A stretch of DNA of 64,000 nt from Thermomicrobium sp. CFH 73360 (GCF_023806465.1 NZ_JAMSLS010000002.1:682001-746000); one strand, 5' to 3'. Positions 1-9,718 are shown, counted from the first letter of the stretch. Translations and numbers: made by a program. The notes: a model not told the origin generated them from the letters alone.

Positions 1-1711
1 CCTCCAGGCAATCCTCCGACAGCTTCCGGCTGTTGTCTGGACGGTGGATCACGATCTCGTTTTCACCTCAAGCGAGGGAAGCGGGCTGGCACAGCTTGGT
101 CTTCGCCCTGGGCAGGTGGTTGGCCAGACGTTGTTCGAATATTTTGGAACCAGTGATCCAGATTTTCTGCCGATTCGCTTGCACCGTCTGGCACTGGCTG
201 GCGAACCACAAGAATACGAGTTCGAGTGGAATGAGCACGTCTACCGGGTTCGCCTCGAGCCGCTACGCGACCGCTCTGCGGCGATCACCGGTGTGATCGG
301 GATCGCCTTTGACATCACCGAGCAAGTACGCACCCGCCAGCAATTAGAGCGAATGGCAACGACTGATAGCTTGACAGGTCTCGCGAATCGTTCAGCGGTC
401 ATCGCCTCTCTAGAGCAGCTGATCGAAGCAGGCCAACCGTTTGCCGCACTTCTCCTCGACCTCGATGGGTTCAAAGCGGTCAATGACACCCTTGGGCACG
501 CCGCTGGTGACGTGCTCCTGCGCGAGGTCGCAATCCGACTCACCCGCACCGTCCGACGGGATGACATCGTGGGTCGGCTTGGAGGCGACGAGTTCCTCAT
601 CATCGCTCCGCTCTGCGATCGGGACGGAGCGCGAGAACTTGGAGCACGGCTGCTCGTTGCACAGTCACATCCTTACCACATCGATGGGCAAATCGTGACG
701 CTTGGGGCGAGTATCGGCGTTGTGCTATGGACCCCAGACAATCCGCGCGAGGCTGCGGAAGTTCTGCGCAATGCCGACCTTGCACTCTACAGCGCTAAGC
801 GACGCGGCAAGGGACGCATCGTGTTCTTTCATCCAGAACTGGCTGAGGAAGCACCGCAGGAGTTCGCCCTTGCACAAGCACTGCGCGAAGGGATCGAGTC
901 TGAGACGGTCGTCTTTCGCGGGCTTCCAATCGTGCACTTGCGGACCGGTGAACTCGTTGGAGTGGAACTCTTCGCGTCCTGGGTTGATCCGCAGGGGAAA
1001 GAGCGGCGGGCCGAGGATCTTGCCGGAGTAGCCGCCCGCGCGGGATTGGACAGTATCCTAGCCCAGCGTGCCGTTAGGGAAGCATTGGCCTGGTTACAAG
1101 ACCTCCCACAGCGTTGGTTTGTTATTCTCACCTTTCCCAGCGCAGCGCTGCTCGATGAGACCATCACAGAGCATTTGAGAGGACAACTCGCTGCGCAACC
1201 AGCGTTACACGGCAGACTGTGGTTGGACCTCCCAAGCAGCGTGCTCTCTGCTCCGGGTTCGCTCGAACGGCTCACTGCCTTGGCCGACCAGCAGATCGGC
1301 ATACTGGTCCGCGACCCGGTGCTCACTCCCGAAGGAATCGATCCGTTCGTCAACCTCCAACGGGTAGGAATCCGGATTCCAAGAGGATTTGTCCGGTCGT
1401 TCCTCACCGATCCTCGTGCCGCTGCCCTGGCACGGGGACTCTTAGAAGTGGCAAACGATCTCTCCTTGGTCAGCCTCGCTGAATCGATCGACGAGTTTGC
1501 CGTGTACCTGGCACTGGCGCGGAGTGGCTGTACGTTGGGACAAGGCCCACTCTTTGGTGGAGATTTCGACCGCCAAAAGGCAATCGAGGCTGCACGGCAC
1601 CTACGACATTGGCGGCACCTGGCAAGCACCTCGGTCGATACGACAGTGACGGAGAGGCTTCTCTCCTCACCCACCGCGACTAATCAGAATGAAGAGAACA
1701 GACTCACATAG
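1..1711 (+). CDS. PAS-GGDEF diguanylate cyclase with degenerate EAL domain (5' partial)
   Basis: The reading frame is already open at base 2, so the gene enters from outside the window; 569 residues are visible. Order: a PAS-like sensor (ending about residue 110 with FDITEQVRTRQQLE), a GGDEF domain with intact GGDEF motif (bases about 581-595) and an RRDD inhibitory I-site five residues before it, then an EAL-like domain. The GGDEF part should make cyclic di-GMP from two GTP with product inhibition through the I-site. In the EAL part the signature reads VELFASW, the DDFGTG loop and catalytic Lys region are not recognisable, and only the late Glu (AESIDE) and LGQGPLFGG survive. It is therefore probably non-catalytic and perhaps a GTP- or c-di-GMP-sensing module. 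The following gene starts 54 bp later on the same strand. Confidence 0.88.
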   Translation, partial: LQAILRQLPAVVWTVDHDLVFTSSEGSGLAQLGLRPGQVVGQTLFEYFGTSDPDFLPIRLHRLALAGEPQEYEFEWNEHVYRVRLEPLRDRSAAITGVIGIAFDITEQVRTRQQLERMATTDSLTGLANRSAVIASLEQLIEAGQPFAALLLDLDGFKAVNDTLGHAAGDVLLREVAIRLTRTVRRDDIVGRLGGDEFLIIAPLCDRDGARELGARLLVAQSHPYHIDGQIVTLGASIGVVLWTPDNPREAAEVLRNADLALYSAKRRGKGRIVFFHPELAEEAPQEFALAQALREGIESETVVFRGLPIVHLRTGELVGVELFASWVDPQGKERRAEDLAGVAARAGLDSILAQRAVREALAWLQDLPQRWFVILTFPSAALLDETITEHLRGQLAAQPALHGRLWLDLPSSVLSAPGSLERLTALADQQIGILVRDPVLTPEGIDPFVNLQRVGIRIPRGFVRSFLTDPRAAALARGLLEVANDLSLVSLAESIDEFAVYLALARSGCTLGQGPLFGGDFDRQKAIEAARHLRHWRHLASTSVDTTVTERLLSSPTATNQNEENRLT

Positions 1712-1765
1712 TACTATTGATGCAGATAGTCGCTTGCGAGACGGGAAGGTTCGAGGCATCAACGC

Positions 1766-2254
1766 ATGCCGCTTGCACCGGGCCATCGTCTACCCGATTT
1801 CGAAGCTGAGGGAATAGACGGTCAGCTGATTTCAACGCGCCGGTACTACCTGCGTTCGGGCCTGGTGGTGGTCTTCACGCATGCGTGGCCCTGCGCAGCC
1901 TGTCGAGCGTACCTTTCAGCACTGGATCAATACCTCCCAGAGTTTCGCACAGAGCGGACGGCACTGCTGGCGATCGTGCCGCTTGTACGCACCCTCGTTG
2001 TTGACTGGGGAGAAAGAGTGCCACAGTTTCCGATCGTGCTCGCCGAGGGAAGCGAGCTCCACAGCCGGTGCGGATTCCTCCTGGGAGAGGAGATTCCTGC
2101 AGCGGCCCTGGTGGTGACGGACGACACTGGTACAGTTTGGCAGGCATGGGATGCCGGAGATGGACACGAGCTTCCAGATACTGGAGAAGTTCTTGCATGG
2201 GTCCGCTACGTCTCGTATCAGTGTCCCGAATGCTGGGAGGCCAACCGCTGGTGA
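1766..2254 (+). CDS. Thioredoxin-fold redoxin-like protein
   Basis: 162 residues beginning PLAPGHRLPDFEAEGIDG, the usual opening of AhpC/TSA-redoxin proteins. A CAAC motif follows (WPCAACRAYL, residues about 38-47) where redoxins carry the catalytic Cys pair, then a beta strand (ALLAIVP). A second pair, CPEC, lies near the C-terminus (YQCPECWEANRW). It is likely a cytoplasmic thiol reductase or peroxiredoxin-like protein; the CxxC arrangement fits bacterioferritin-comigratory or SelL-like relatives but the exact subfamily cannot be fixed. No signal peptide is visible. The ribosome binding site is weak, so the start is chosen by homology to the domain opening. Confidence 0.72.
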   Translation: MPLAPGHRLPDFEAEGIDGQLISTRRYYLRSGLVVVFTHAWPCAACRAYLSALDQYLPEFRTERTALLAIVPLVRTLVVDWGERVPQFPIVLAEGSELHSRCGFLLGEEIPAAALVVTDDTGTVWQAWDAGDGHELPDTGEVLAWVRYVSYQCPECWEANRW

Positions 2255-2367
2255 GCCGTACCGCTGCAGGGAACTCTTGTCACTCTGCATGGTCATGAAT
2301 TTTCCTTCACAGGCTGTGGACGAATTCCGCATCTCGGTGGTGGGGTGACCGACCTCAGGAGGTTGGC

Positions 2368-3285
2368 ATGGTACCTGTTCCAGAAGCACTTCTGTTGCCA
2401 GTGCTCCGGCGGTGTGGAGAAAGCTGCGAAGCCTGGAGGGGGCTGATACTCTGGGGAAGCGTTGAAGCAGCGCTTGTGCTGACGGCAATCGGGGGAATAT
2501 CACTCGGCCTTCTCCGCTTGTTCCACCTCCTGCGTGTCATACGGTCACAGAGGGACACAATTGCCCAACTCAACGAGCGTCACCTCGGCCGAATTGTGGA
2601 ACTCTTCGGGCGTGCGACCAGCGAGATGCCCCGTCGTAGCCCGCTGAGTGAGCAGCTTGTCGCCGCCTCCCTTCTGAAAATTTCTGGAAAGTGGCAGCGT
2701 GGCAGTGGGAAGCAAAAAGAAAGTGTTACGACAGAACGAGTGGAGGAGTTCCTTGATGGACTCAAACTCGACGACGGGACTGGAGAAGTCCGCATCGCTG
2801 TCAAGGATACGCTGCGCTACTGGCCGGAGCAGGGCGCAGAGTGGCCAGCAAGCGAGGCTCCGTCTTGGGCAACTCCGCCGCCGCCAGCGGACGAAGGCTA
2901 CACGCTCATCTGTGTCACCGCGTCTGAAGAGTTTCTCCCCGTCGGCACTGACTTGTATGTCATTGGTCGATTGACTGCGCCAGGGGTTGTCGAAGCACAA
3001 GTGGCGAGTGCGACAACCGAGGAGACGACGAAACGTGCCTTGACTGCAGAGTGGCTCAGCGGCTGGATCGTTGCCGCCGTGTCATTGCTCCTAGCAGTGT
3101 GGTTGATCGATCCCGTGCTTGGTTCTTGGCAACGCTATTGGATGACATGGTCAGGCACGCCGCTCTTTCTCGCCGCTATTGTCCATACCTTGGCGTTGTT
3201 TCTCATTCTCGCTGCGAGCATTGTTGCTCTCTTCGTCACCTATGGACTCGTCCGAATCATTGGAACGATCGTCGTACAACCGTGA
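2368..3285 (+). CDS. Membrane protein with GIDE-like domain
   Basis: 305 residues; the start is preceded by CAGGAGGTTGGC, a strong ribosome binding site. One hydrophobic segment lies near residues 30-52. A cytoplasmic or exoplasmic region of about 170 residues follows, containing KLDDGTGEVRIAV and then EEFLPVGTDLYVIGRL. Two more strong membrane segments lie at about 228-250 and 265-300. The pair of motifs (a DDGTG beta turn followed by a P-G-x-x-[LV]-Y-V-[IL]-G strand) resembles the GIDE domain found in bacterial homologues of E3 ubiquitin ligase MUL1/MAPL. That domain's bacterial role is not well defined. Family assignment is by eye and tentative; that it is an integral membrane protein is clear. 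Confidence 0.6.
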   Translation: MVPVPEALLLPVLRRCGESCEAWRGLILWGSVEAALVLTAIGGISLGLLRLFHLLRVIRSQRDTIAQLNERHLGRIVELFGRATSEMPRRSPLSEQLVAASLLKISGKWQRGSGKQKESVTTERVEEFLDGLKLDDGTGEVRIAVKDTLRYWPEQGAEWPASEAPSWATPPPPADEGYTLICVTASEEFLPVGTDLYVIGRLTAPGVVEAQVASATTEETTKRALTAEWLSGWIVAAVSLLLAVWLIDPVLGSWQRYWMTWSGTPLFLAAIVHTLALFLILAASIVALFVTYGLVRIIGTIVVQP

Positions 3286-5409
3286 GCCTGCCGCGCACAT
3301 CTGCGTTCCCGATGGGAAGGAACTAGACGATCTTGTGGGGCACATCGACTGTCGCACTGTCCGAAAGCAGACGATCGGTTGCACACCGCCGACACAAAGT
3401 GCACCGAGACTCCAGGACTCCTCCCCACTTGGCCTTCAAAGATCCGGGAATCCAGCTCGGCAGTGTACGCACCACGGAGGGTACCATGCCTTGTGGACAT
3501 TACACGCCTCACCCGGGCGGAATATGATCTCTGGATCATCCTCAACGCATCGGAACCCAACATCACTGCTCAAGCGACACGAAGAGCTTCTGACCAAGTC
3601 TTACATCCTGTAAGAGGATGACACGGTCAACGGGAACCCTGGCTCACCTCCCACGTGCGATCGCTGACTGAGGAGGATCGTTGATACAGCCGGCTCCGAT
3701 CGCGATGGCGGTACGGTCATTAAACAAGCGCGGTCAAACCACCAATGGCCAATGTGACACTTCAGCGCTCGTTGCTCGTCGCGACGAGCAGTCTTCTGCA
3801 GGATCTGATGTCCCTCGCTCGACGTCTGGCCCTGATCATCGCCCCTCCCAGACAGGAACTCGCCTCTCGGCCCGGTTTGGTACACGCGCCAAGACAACGC
3901 CCTTGCAGGGGTCAGGCAAGCCCTCTGGTAACGAGTCAAAATCTTCCCCTGCTGAGATTGATGGGAAGATTCTGTCGGGTGCAGCCTCTTCATGACAGGG
4001 CAGGATTCCCCTATCGGCTCTCGGTTGCGACAAATCGCGAATCGTCTCCGAAGGGCGAGTGGTGCCGCAGCGCGATCACGCTCAAGCACAGACGAAACGA
4101 CCGCAACCGGTCGTCCGTCATCATGCGATGTGGCTACAAGAGACGCAGGAATCGACAAGCTTGGTCCCCAAAAAGGGTAGGGGAACAGGGATTACAGCGA
4201 GAGAAACAGGGAGCTTCATGTTGTGGCTGATGAACGTGGTGAGCGGATGAGGGTTGCCGGCGAAAACCACAGGCGCAGTGCCTCCAATCGGTATCGCCTG
4301 GTTATCACCGTCCCTGCCAGCCTGATGTGCCAGAAGACGTCGGGAGAGCAGGAGGTCCTGTTGCACAGAGCACACGGTTCCTACGCGGCACACCGAGGGC
4401 CAAAGGGGTGAAGCGTCATTTTGGCACTGCTCAAAGCGGTACTCCCACTGTGGTGTGAGGCAATCGTGCTTCCTGTTCTCAGAGGCGTACGTTGTCACGC
4501 AGACTGGTGTGATGAACAGGTGTGCCTCCTTCACTGGGGAACAGTGCTGGGTGGATTGGTCGGACTTGGCCGCAGGGCGAGCATCACTGACCTCCAGCGT
4601 GTTATTCACCGGCGGAGAACTCAACACCTCCGACAGGATCGCTGCGGTGACCCCATTCTTCAGAATGTTGGTCGCCTGATTGAGGTCGAGGGAAGGGTCG
4701 TGAGCTATTCACCACCTATCGGCCCCCTGAGTCAGCGCAAGGTGATCGGATAGGAGCTGGAAAGAACGGCGACGCGGACAACACCGGGAATCGTACGGAA
4801 AACATGGGCCGTGTCGACGACATTCCGATCATTTACAGACATCTTCTTCCATGAAGGCACTGGTGCCATACACCTGGAACACCAGAACACCTTGCTTTCT
4901 CAGTCGCCTGCCCGTGCAACATCGGCACTGGTGGAAGCACCAGAGTCGGCAGTATCGGTGGATTCCCTTTCCATGGAGAAGGACAAGCTGGTGCCGGTCA
5001 CTGCGGCAGAGCACTCTACCCCACACGGCACGACGCTCTTCGTCCTCGGGAAGCTCTGAGCGACGCAGACTCCGCGTTGCGACAATCCTGAGTATGGGGA
5101 CCGAGCGGATTACTCAGCGAGTGTTTCTTGCTGCAGGGATCACCTCCTTGGTAGTAGGGCTTCGGTCGCTGCTGCTGGCTATCTGGCTGAGTGACAACGC
5201 CTGCAACGCTGCATTTCAGTATCTGGAGGAACCAAATTTGCGCGGCTTCATTGAAAAGTCGAGCGCCACAGCATCACCTGGTTTTGGTCAGTATTCTTCG
5301 TCACGGGAATATTCATGGTACTCATCCGCTCCAAGTAGAGGACTGGTAACTCCATTCTCACTTTCGCCTTCCAAGGCACATTGAACAGAGCTGACTGGAC
5401 GGCCGAGAA
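3286..5409. other. Gene-poor interval with possible decayed membrane-protein remnant
   Basis: About 2.1 kb with no ORF that has a recognisable domain, a convincing ribosome binding site and normal composition together. The only protein-like trace is at 5095-5339 on the plus strand. An ATG-led stretch contains a hydrophobic segment (VFLAAGITSLVVGLRSLLL), then a shift of frame near 5255 leads to a second one (WFWSVFFVTGIFMVLIRSK, stop at about 5337-5339). This could be a frameshifted two-helix protein of about 80 residues or chance. No tRNA-like arms, repeats or terminator hairpins were noticed in the rest. Confidence 0.4.
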
Positions 5410-6471
5410 TTACAGCGGCAACACGACATCATACCCCCGTGCGATCTCCAGAAGTCGCTCCAGTACTTCTGGATGCACAGGAATTCCCTGCGCCAGCCGT
5501 TCTTGCTCTGTCTCAAACTCGAGGTCTCCGGGGACCAATACCCGCTCCGCACCCTCAGCCGGCTTGGCTCGCCGCAGCTGACCAAGCATGTCGTCCATTT
5601 CCGCGAGAAACTCCTCGAGCGGCCGAAAGACATCGACCCGGATAGCCAAAAAGGCGTGTCCTGTGCCTGAGGGGCCGATCGTTTCGGAACGTGACCCACC
5701 GACATACTTGGCCCAAGGGCCACCCGCCAGCTGCCCACAGAGTACTTCAATCAGTAGCGCTAGTGCATACCCCTTGTGACTGCGGAGCTCCGGGAAGGCG
5801 CCGAGCGGTGTGAGGTAGCGTGCAGCAAACGGATCGGTGGTTGGCCGACCTTCGGCATCCAGCGCCCAGCCAAGGGGAATCGGTTCCCGATTGCGGCGTG
5901 CAATCTCAATCTTCCCCCAAGCGACGGTGCTTGTTGCCCCATCGAAGACCAGAGGCCGCTCTTTTCCAGCAGGAATAGCGAAAGCAATTGGTGCAGTACT
6001 CAGGTACGCGTCCTGGGCATGAGGTGGCACAACCAGCGGCGTCGCATTCGTCATGGAAACACCGATCATCCCCGGCTCTCGAAGTGCCATCGTTGCGTAG
6101 TAGCCGGCGATGCCATAGTGGTTGCTGCGGCGCACTGTCGCAAGGCAGATCCCGCTCTCGCGCGCCTTCTCCAGACAGCGTCGCATGGCACGATACGCGC
6201 TGGGAAAGCCCATACCATTGTCGGCATCAAAGGCGACTGTCGAAGACGTCTCGGCGATCGCCCGGAAGTGCGGGCGGAGATTGATCGCCCCAGCTTCGAG
6301 GCGCCGCACATAGTAGTCCAGTCGGGCAATTCCATGGGAATCAAAGCCGCGTACATCCGCGGCCACCAGGATCTCAGCGCTGATCGCAGCATCCTCTCCA
6401 GTGAGTCCAGCACGCTCGAAGATGGTGGCAACAAATCGCTGAAGTTCCTCGACCGGGATCCGTACGGTCAC
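5410..6471 (-). CDS. Malate/L-lactate/ureidoglycolate dehydrogenase family (Ldh2/YlbC type) oxidoreductase
   Basis: 353 residues from a GTG at 6471, preceded by GGAGGAGGAAAGAC on the minus strand; the longer ATG (6492) would lie upstream of that site. The opening VRIPVEELQRFVATIFERAGL, the motif DVRGFDSHGIARLDYYVRRL, the NHYGIAGYYA segment, the GVSMTNATPLV strand and SHKGYALALLIEVL are characteristic of the Ldh2 fold. This is an NAD(P)-dependent 2-hydroxyacid dehydrogenase family unrelated to Rossmann-type LDH. The Ser-His of DSHG and the His of SNHYG belong to the known substrate/catalytic region. The exact substrate (malate, sulfolactate, ureidoglycolate, 2,3-diketogulonate) cannot be told. 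It stands alone, transcribed toward the gene-poor interval. Confidence 0.85.
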   Translation of the reverse strand: MTVRIPVEELQRFVATIFERAGLTGEDAAISAEILVAADVRGFDSHGIARLDYYVRRLEAGAINLRPHFRAIAETSSTVAFDADNGMGFPSAYRAMRRCLEKARESGICLATVRRSNHYGIAGYYATMALREPGMIGVSMTNATPLVVPPHAQDAYLSTAPIAFAIPAGKERPLVFDGATSTVAWGKIEIARRNREPIPLGWALDAEGRPTTDPFAARYLTPLGAFPELRSHKGYALALLIEVLCGQLAGGPWAKYVGGSRSETIGPSGTGHAFLAIRVDVFRPLEEFLAEMDDMLGQLRRAKPAEGAERVLVPGDLEFETEQERLAQGIPVHPEVLERLLEIARGYDVVLPL

Positions 6472-6657
6472 GTCTTTCCTCCTCCACGCCATCGGCCAAT
6501 CCGACGCACGCGCATGATAACGCAGAAAACTCGTGACAGGGATGCAACTACATGTTATGCTGGAACTGTCTCAACGGCGACGGGTAGAAAGACTGGGTAG
6601 AGATGACGAGACTCGGGTGCGTGGGGAATTGATAGGTATCGAGGGAAGGGGGAAGGC

Positions 6658-7530
6658 GTGATCGGGACAGTGGTCGTACCGCTTGACGGCTCCGAACTCG
6701 CAGCGGCCGCAGTGCCCTACGGGAAGGCGCTCGCTGAAAAATTTGGCACGCGGCTGTATCTGGTGCGGGTCGTCGACATTGACGCGCCGGCCGAGGTGGC
6801 GGCCGACGCACGTGACTACCTCGCCCGCATCGCGCAGGAGACTGGGTTAGCAACCGAGATCGTTGTGCGCTACGGTGATCCTGCTGCCGAGATCGCGGAT
6901 CTGGTGTTGGAACTCCCTGAGCCGATGATTACCATGACCACCCACGGACGTAGTGGCATTGGGCGCTGGCTCTTCGGGAGCGTCGCAGATCGTGTGGTAC
7001 GCAATGCTGGCGTCCCGGTATTACTCATCCGCTCCTCAATGCCGCAGCGTGAGCCAGGAGTTATCCGATCCATCCTGCTTCCGGTAGACGGATCCCCCCT
7101 CGCCGAGGCAGCAGTGCCATACGCGACGGAACTCGCCCGCCGCTTCGACGCAATGATCCACCTCGTCCGCGTTGCAGAGACACCGGAGATCTACAGTCTG
7201 CTCAGCGTACCTGCAGGCGCCCCCACCTCGGCAGAAGTCCTCAACCAGCTGGCACAACAGCTGGTGGAGACGGCTACGAGCTACGTCAACGAACTCGCTG
7301 AACGCCTGCGCAGTGAGGGACTGCGAGTTGACACGCACGTCTTGGAAGGGATCGCGCCAGAGCAACTGCTTGCCTTCGAGCGTGAGCGCCAGCCCGATAT
7401 CGTCGTCATGGCGACACACGGGCGAAGTGGACTGAGCCGGGTTGTCTTTGGAAGCGTGGCTGAGCGTCTGCTGCGTGAAGGAACGGTACCACTACTCTTG
7501 ATTCGGCCGCCCGAAGCGGCCCAAGCATAA
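6658..7530 (+). CDS. Tandem-domain universal stress protein (UspA family)
   Basis: 290 residues from a GTG preceded by GGGAAGGGGGAAGGC. Two UspA domains in tandem: residues 1-125 (opening GTVVVPLDGSELAAAAVPY and ending THGRSGIGRWLFGSVADRVVRNAGVPVLLIR) and 138-283 (IRSILLPVDGSPLAEAAVPY to THGRSGLSRVVFGSVAERLLREGTVPLLLIR). Both carry the G-x2-G-x9-G-[ST] ATP-binding loop, so both halves probably bind ATP. Such proteins are soluble cytoplasmic stress-survival factors of unclear biochemical output. A hairpin terminator follows and separates it from the convergent E1 gene. Confidence 0.93.
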   Translation: MIGTVVVPLDGSELAAAAVPYGKALAEKFGTRLYLVRVVDIDAPAEVAADARDYLARIAQETGLATEIVVRYGDPAAEIADLVLELPEPMITMTTHGRSGIGRWLFGSVADRVVRNAGVPVLLIRSSMPQREPGVIRSILLPVDGSPLAEAAVPYATELARRFDAMIHLVRVAETPEIYSLLSVPAGAPTSAEVLNQLAQQLVETATSYVNELAERLRSEGLRVDTHVLEGIAPEQLLAFERERQPDIVVMATHGRSGLSRVVFGSVAERLLREGTVPLLLIRPPEAAQA

Positions 7531-7555
7531 ACAGCGTCCAACAAACAAGCAGCAC

Positions 7556-7582
7556 GTCGCCCTGGGTCTTCCCCAGGGCGAC
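7556..7582. terminator. Bidirectional hairpin terminator between convergent genes
   Basis: GTCGCCCTGGG and CCCAGGGCGAC form an 11-bp perfect stem around a 5-nt loop, placed between the stop of the universal stress protein gene and the stop of the E1 beta gene. There is no long T run on either side, so strength is uncertain. Confidence 0.75.
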
Positions 7583-7608
7583 TGTTAACTATTCGCTGCG
7601 CGCTCTGA

Positions 7609-8628
7609 TTAAGCTCGAGCACCTGCTGCCAACAGCGCCCTGGCTTCTGCGACGATCTGCTCGACGCTGGGTATAACGGTTCGCTCGAGCGGCTCGGAGA
7701 ACGGAATCGGAACATCGGGAACTGCCAGGCGGCGAATTGGGGTCTTGAGCGCATCCAGCGCACCAGCCTGGACGTGGAAGGCCACCTCACCGGTCATCCC
7801 GTAGCTCCGATAGTCCTCGTCGACAATCAAGACCCGCCCCGTCTTACGTGCTGAGGCAACGAGCGTCTCAGAGTCGAGCGGAACCAGTGTCCGGAGGTCG
7901 ATCACCTCCGCCGAGATCCCGTCACGGGCGAGCTCGTCGGCAGCGCGCAGGCAGCGGTGAACCATAAGCCCGGCTGCGATCATCGTGAGATCGCTTCCCT
8001 CACGACGGATAGCAGCTTTCCCGAACTCAACCGTGTAGCGCTCTTCTGGCACTTCTTCTTCCTGCCCCTCAAACGGCAGGAACGGAAGACCAGTGAGCAG
8101 CTTGTGGCCAAAGATCACGACCGGGTTGGGATCACGCAGAGCGCTGATCGTCAACCCTTTTGCATCGTAGGCAGTCGCCGGCACCACAACCTTAAAGCCA
8201 GGGACATGGGCAAAGAGCCCATACAGCACTTGTGAGTGCTGAGCTGCATCGCCGTATCCGCCCCCGATCGCCGTCAGGATGGTCACCGGCATGGCGAACT
8301 GCCCACCGGACATGTAGTGGTTCTTGGCGATGTGGTTGTACATCTGGTCAAAGCCAGCACCCAGAAAGTCAACAAACATCAGTGAGACGACTGGATGCAT
8401 GCCGACCGAAGCAGCACCGCAAGCCATACCGAAGAACGTTTGTTCGGTGATCGGCGTGTCGATGACCCGATCACGCCCATACTTCTGGTGCAGTCCCATG
8501 GTGAAGCCGAACACCGCGCCCCAGTACGTTACGTCCTCACCGAGCACAACGATGTCGGAGCGTTCAGTCATTTCCTGATCAATCGCCTCAGCAATCGCGA
8601 AGGCGATACCCTTCATTGTCCTGGTCAT
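7609..8628 (-). CDS. 2-oxoacid/acetoin-type dehydrogenase E1 component, beta subunit (first copy)
   Basis: 339 residues. It contains the transketolase pyrimidine-binding domain (ALRE-like opening then VLGEDVTYWGAVFGFTMGL and DTPITEQTFFGMACGAASVGMHPV) and the C-terminal transketolase domain (EVIDLRTLVPLDSETL ... VLIVDEDYRSYGMTGEVA). With the alpha subunit it forms a heterotetrameric thiamine diphosphate E1 that decarboxylates a 2-oxoacid or cleaves acetoin. Its ATG overlaps the TGA of the upstream alpha gene by four bases, indicating translational coupling. No E2 or E3 lies next to this pair, unlike the second copy at 60-63.4 kb. Confidence 0.92.
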   Translation of the reverse strand: MTRTMKGIAFAIAEAIDQEMTERSDIVVLGEDVTYWGAVFGFTMGLHQKYGRDRVIDTPITEQTFFGMACGAASVGMHPVVSLMFVDFLGAGFDQMYNHIAKNHYMSGGQFAMPVTILTAIGGGYGDAAQHSQVLYGLFAHVPGFKVVVPATAYDAKGLTISALRDPNPVVIFGHKLLTGLPFLPFEGQEEEVPEERYTVEFGKAAIRREGSDLTMIAAGLMVHRCLRAADELARDGISAEVIDLRTLVPLDSETLVASARKTGRVLIVDEDYRSYGMTGEVAFHVQAGALDALKTPIRRLAVPDVPIPFSEPLERTVIPSVEQIVAEARALLAAGARA

Positions 8629-9662
8629 CGGAACACCCCCACCAATGCTTCCTGAGGATCCGGCAGCGGACTCTGCTCTGCGAAGGCAATGGCACGTGCG
8701 ACTTCTTCTTCGGCCTCGCGGCGGAGCCGCTCCAACGTCGCATCGTCAGCCCAGCCGAGCCGCTTGAGGCACTCGCCCAGACGCGGGATTGGATCGAGCT
8801 GACGCCAGCGCTCCACTTCTTCACGCGTCCGATATTCCTCGGCATCCCCCTCAAAGTGGCCGCGGTATCGGTAACAGACCGCCTCGATGAAACTCGGTCC
8901 GTAGCCAGCGCGAGCGCGTTCGATAGCCTCCTTGGCAGCGCGCCACACGTCGATGAGATCCATCCCATCGACGAGGTAGGTCGGCACATTGAAACCCAGC
9001 GCACGCTGGAACTGATGCGGCTGGGCGAGCGCTTGCCACTTTGGCGTGGAGTCGGCGTACATGTTGTCTTCAATCACAATCACAAGCGGCAGCATCCAGA
9101 GTACTGCGGCATTGAGCGTCTCCGCCAGGGTTCCGTGGTTCGCAGCACCCTCCCCAGCAAACGCGACAGCAACATAAGGCTCGCCGCGGTGACGAAAAGC
9201 GAAAGCAGCACCAGCCGCCTGTGGAAACGACGCCCCGACGATCCCACTGCAGGAGAAGCGATGTTCTGCATCAAACAGATGCATGTGCCCGCCTTTCCCG
9301 CGGCAGAGGCCCGTCACCTTCCCAAAAATCTCTGCGGCTAGCTTGTCAGCCGGAACCCCTTTTGCCAACGCATGATGGTGGGGACGATGTGTGCTCACTA
9401 CGACGTCAGCATCTCGAAGATGCATGCCGAGCCCGACCGCAACCGCTTCCTGCCCCACAGCGAGGTGCATCTCTCCGCGGATCGGTCCCGCTGCCATGTT
9501 GAACTGAGGCGTCTTCCCAATGTAGTAACGGTCGGCGATTGTCTCCTCAAACGAGCGGATGAGGCACATTTGCCGGTACGCCGTGAGAAGCGTCTCAGGC
9601 GTCAAACCTGCCTTCTCCACGGTGTACCGCAGGTCAGCGAGACTCGGTTCAGGCTTCCACAT
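8625..9662 (-). CDS. 2-oxoacid/acetoin-type dehydrogenase E1 component, alpha subunit (first copy)
   Basis: 345 residues; ATG preceded by GGGAGGTGCGGC. The thiamine diphosphate motif is present as GEGAANHG ... VIEDN, so the usual GDG is GEG. GKGGHMHLFD, the usual [GS]-x-HM segment, precedes it, and the C-terminus has RYRGHFEGD followed by an EV..W...DPI stretch. It pairs with the overlapping beta gene. The family includes pyruvate, branched-chain and acetoin dehydrogenases; the HMHLFD loop and the standalone alpha-beta arrangement are also seen in acetoin dehydrogenase-type enzymes, but the substrate is not determined. A good sigma-70 promoter lies 57 bp upstream of the start. Confidence 0.92.
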   Translation of the reverse strand: MWKPEPSLADLRYTVEKAGLTPETLLTAYRQMCLIRSFEETIADRYYIGKTPQFNMAAGPIRGEMHLAVGQEAVAVGLGMHLRDADVVVSTHRPHHHALAKGVPADKLAAEIFGKVTGLCRGKGGHMHLFDAEHRFSCSGIVGASFPQAAGAAFAFRHRGEPYVAVAFAGEGAANHGTLAETLNAAVLWMLPLVIVIEDNMYADSTPKWQALAQPHQFQRALGFNVPTYLVDGMDLIDVWRAAKEAIERARAGYGPSFIEAVCYRYRGHFEGDAEEYRTREEVERWRQLDPIPRLGECLKRLGWADDATLERLRREAEEEVARAIAFAEQSPLPDPQEALVGVFR

Positions 9663-9718
9663 GCCGCACCTCCCTCACTGTACCGCGGCCCGTCCCATGT
9701 GGGAGATCACCACTTTCC

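Noticed and set aside
829-1674. A 281-codon minus-strand ORF
   Set aside because: Antisense shadow of the degenerate EAL region; Ser/Arg-rich with no domain.
3286-5409. tRNA, transposon or CRISPR remnants in gene-poor regions
   Set aside because: No GTTCGA/GTTCAA-type arms with an acceptor stem, no inverted terminal repeats and no regularly spaced repeats were found here or in the other gaps.
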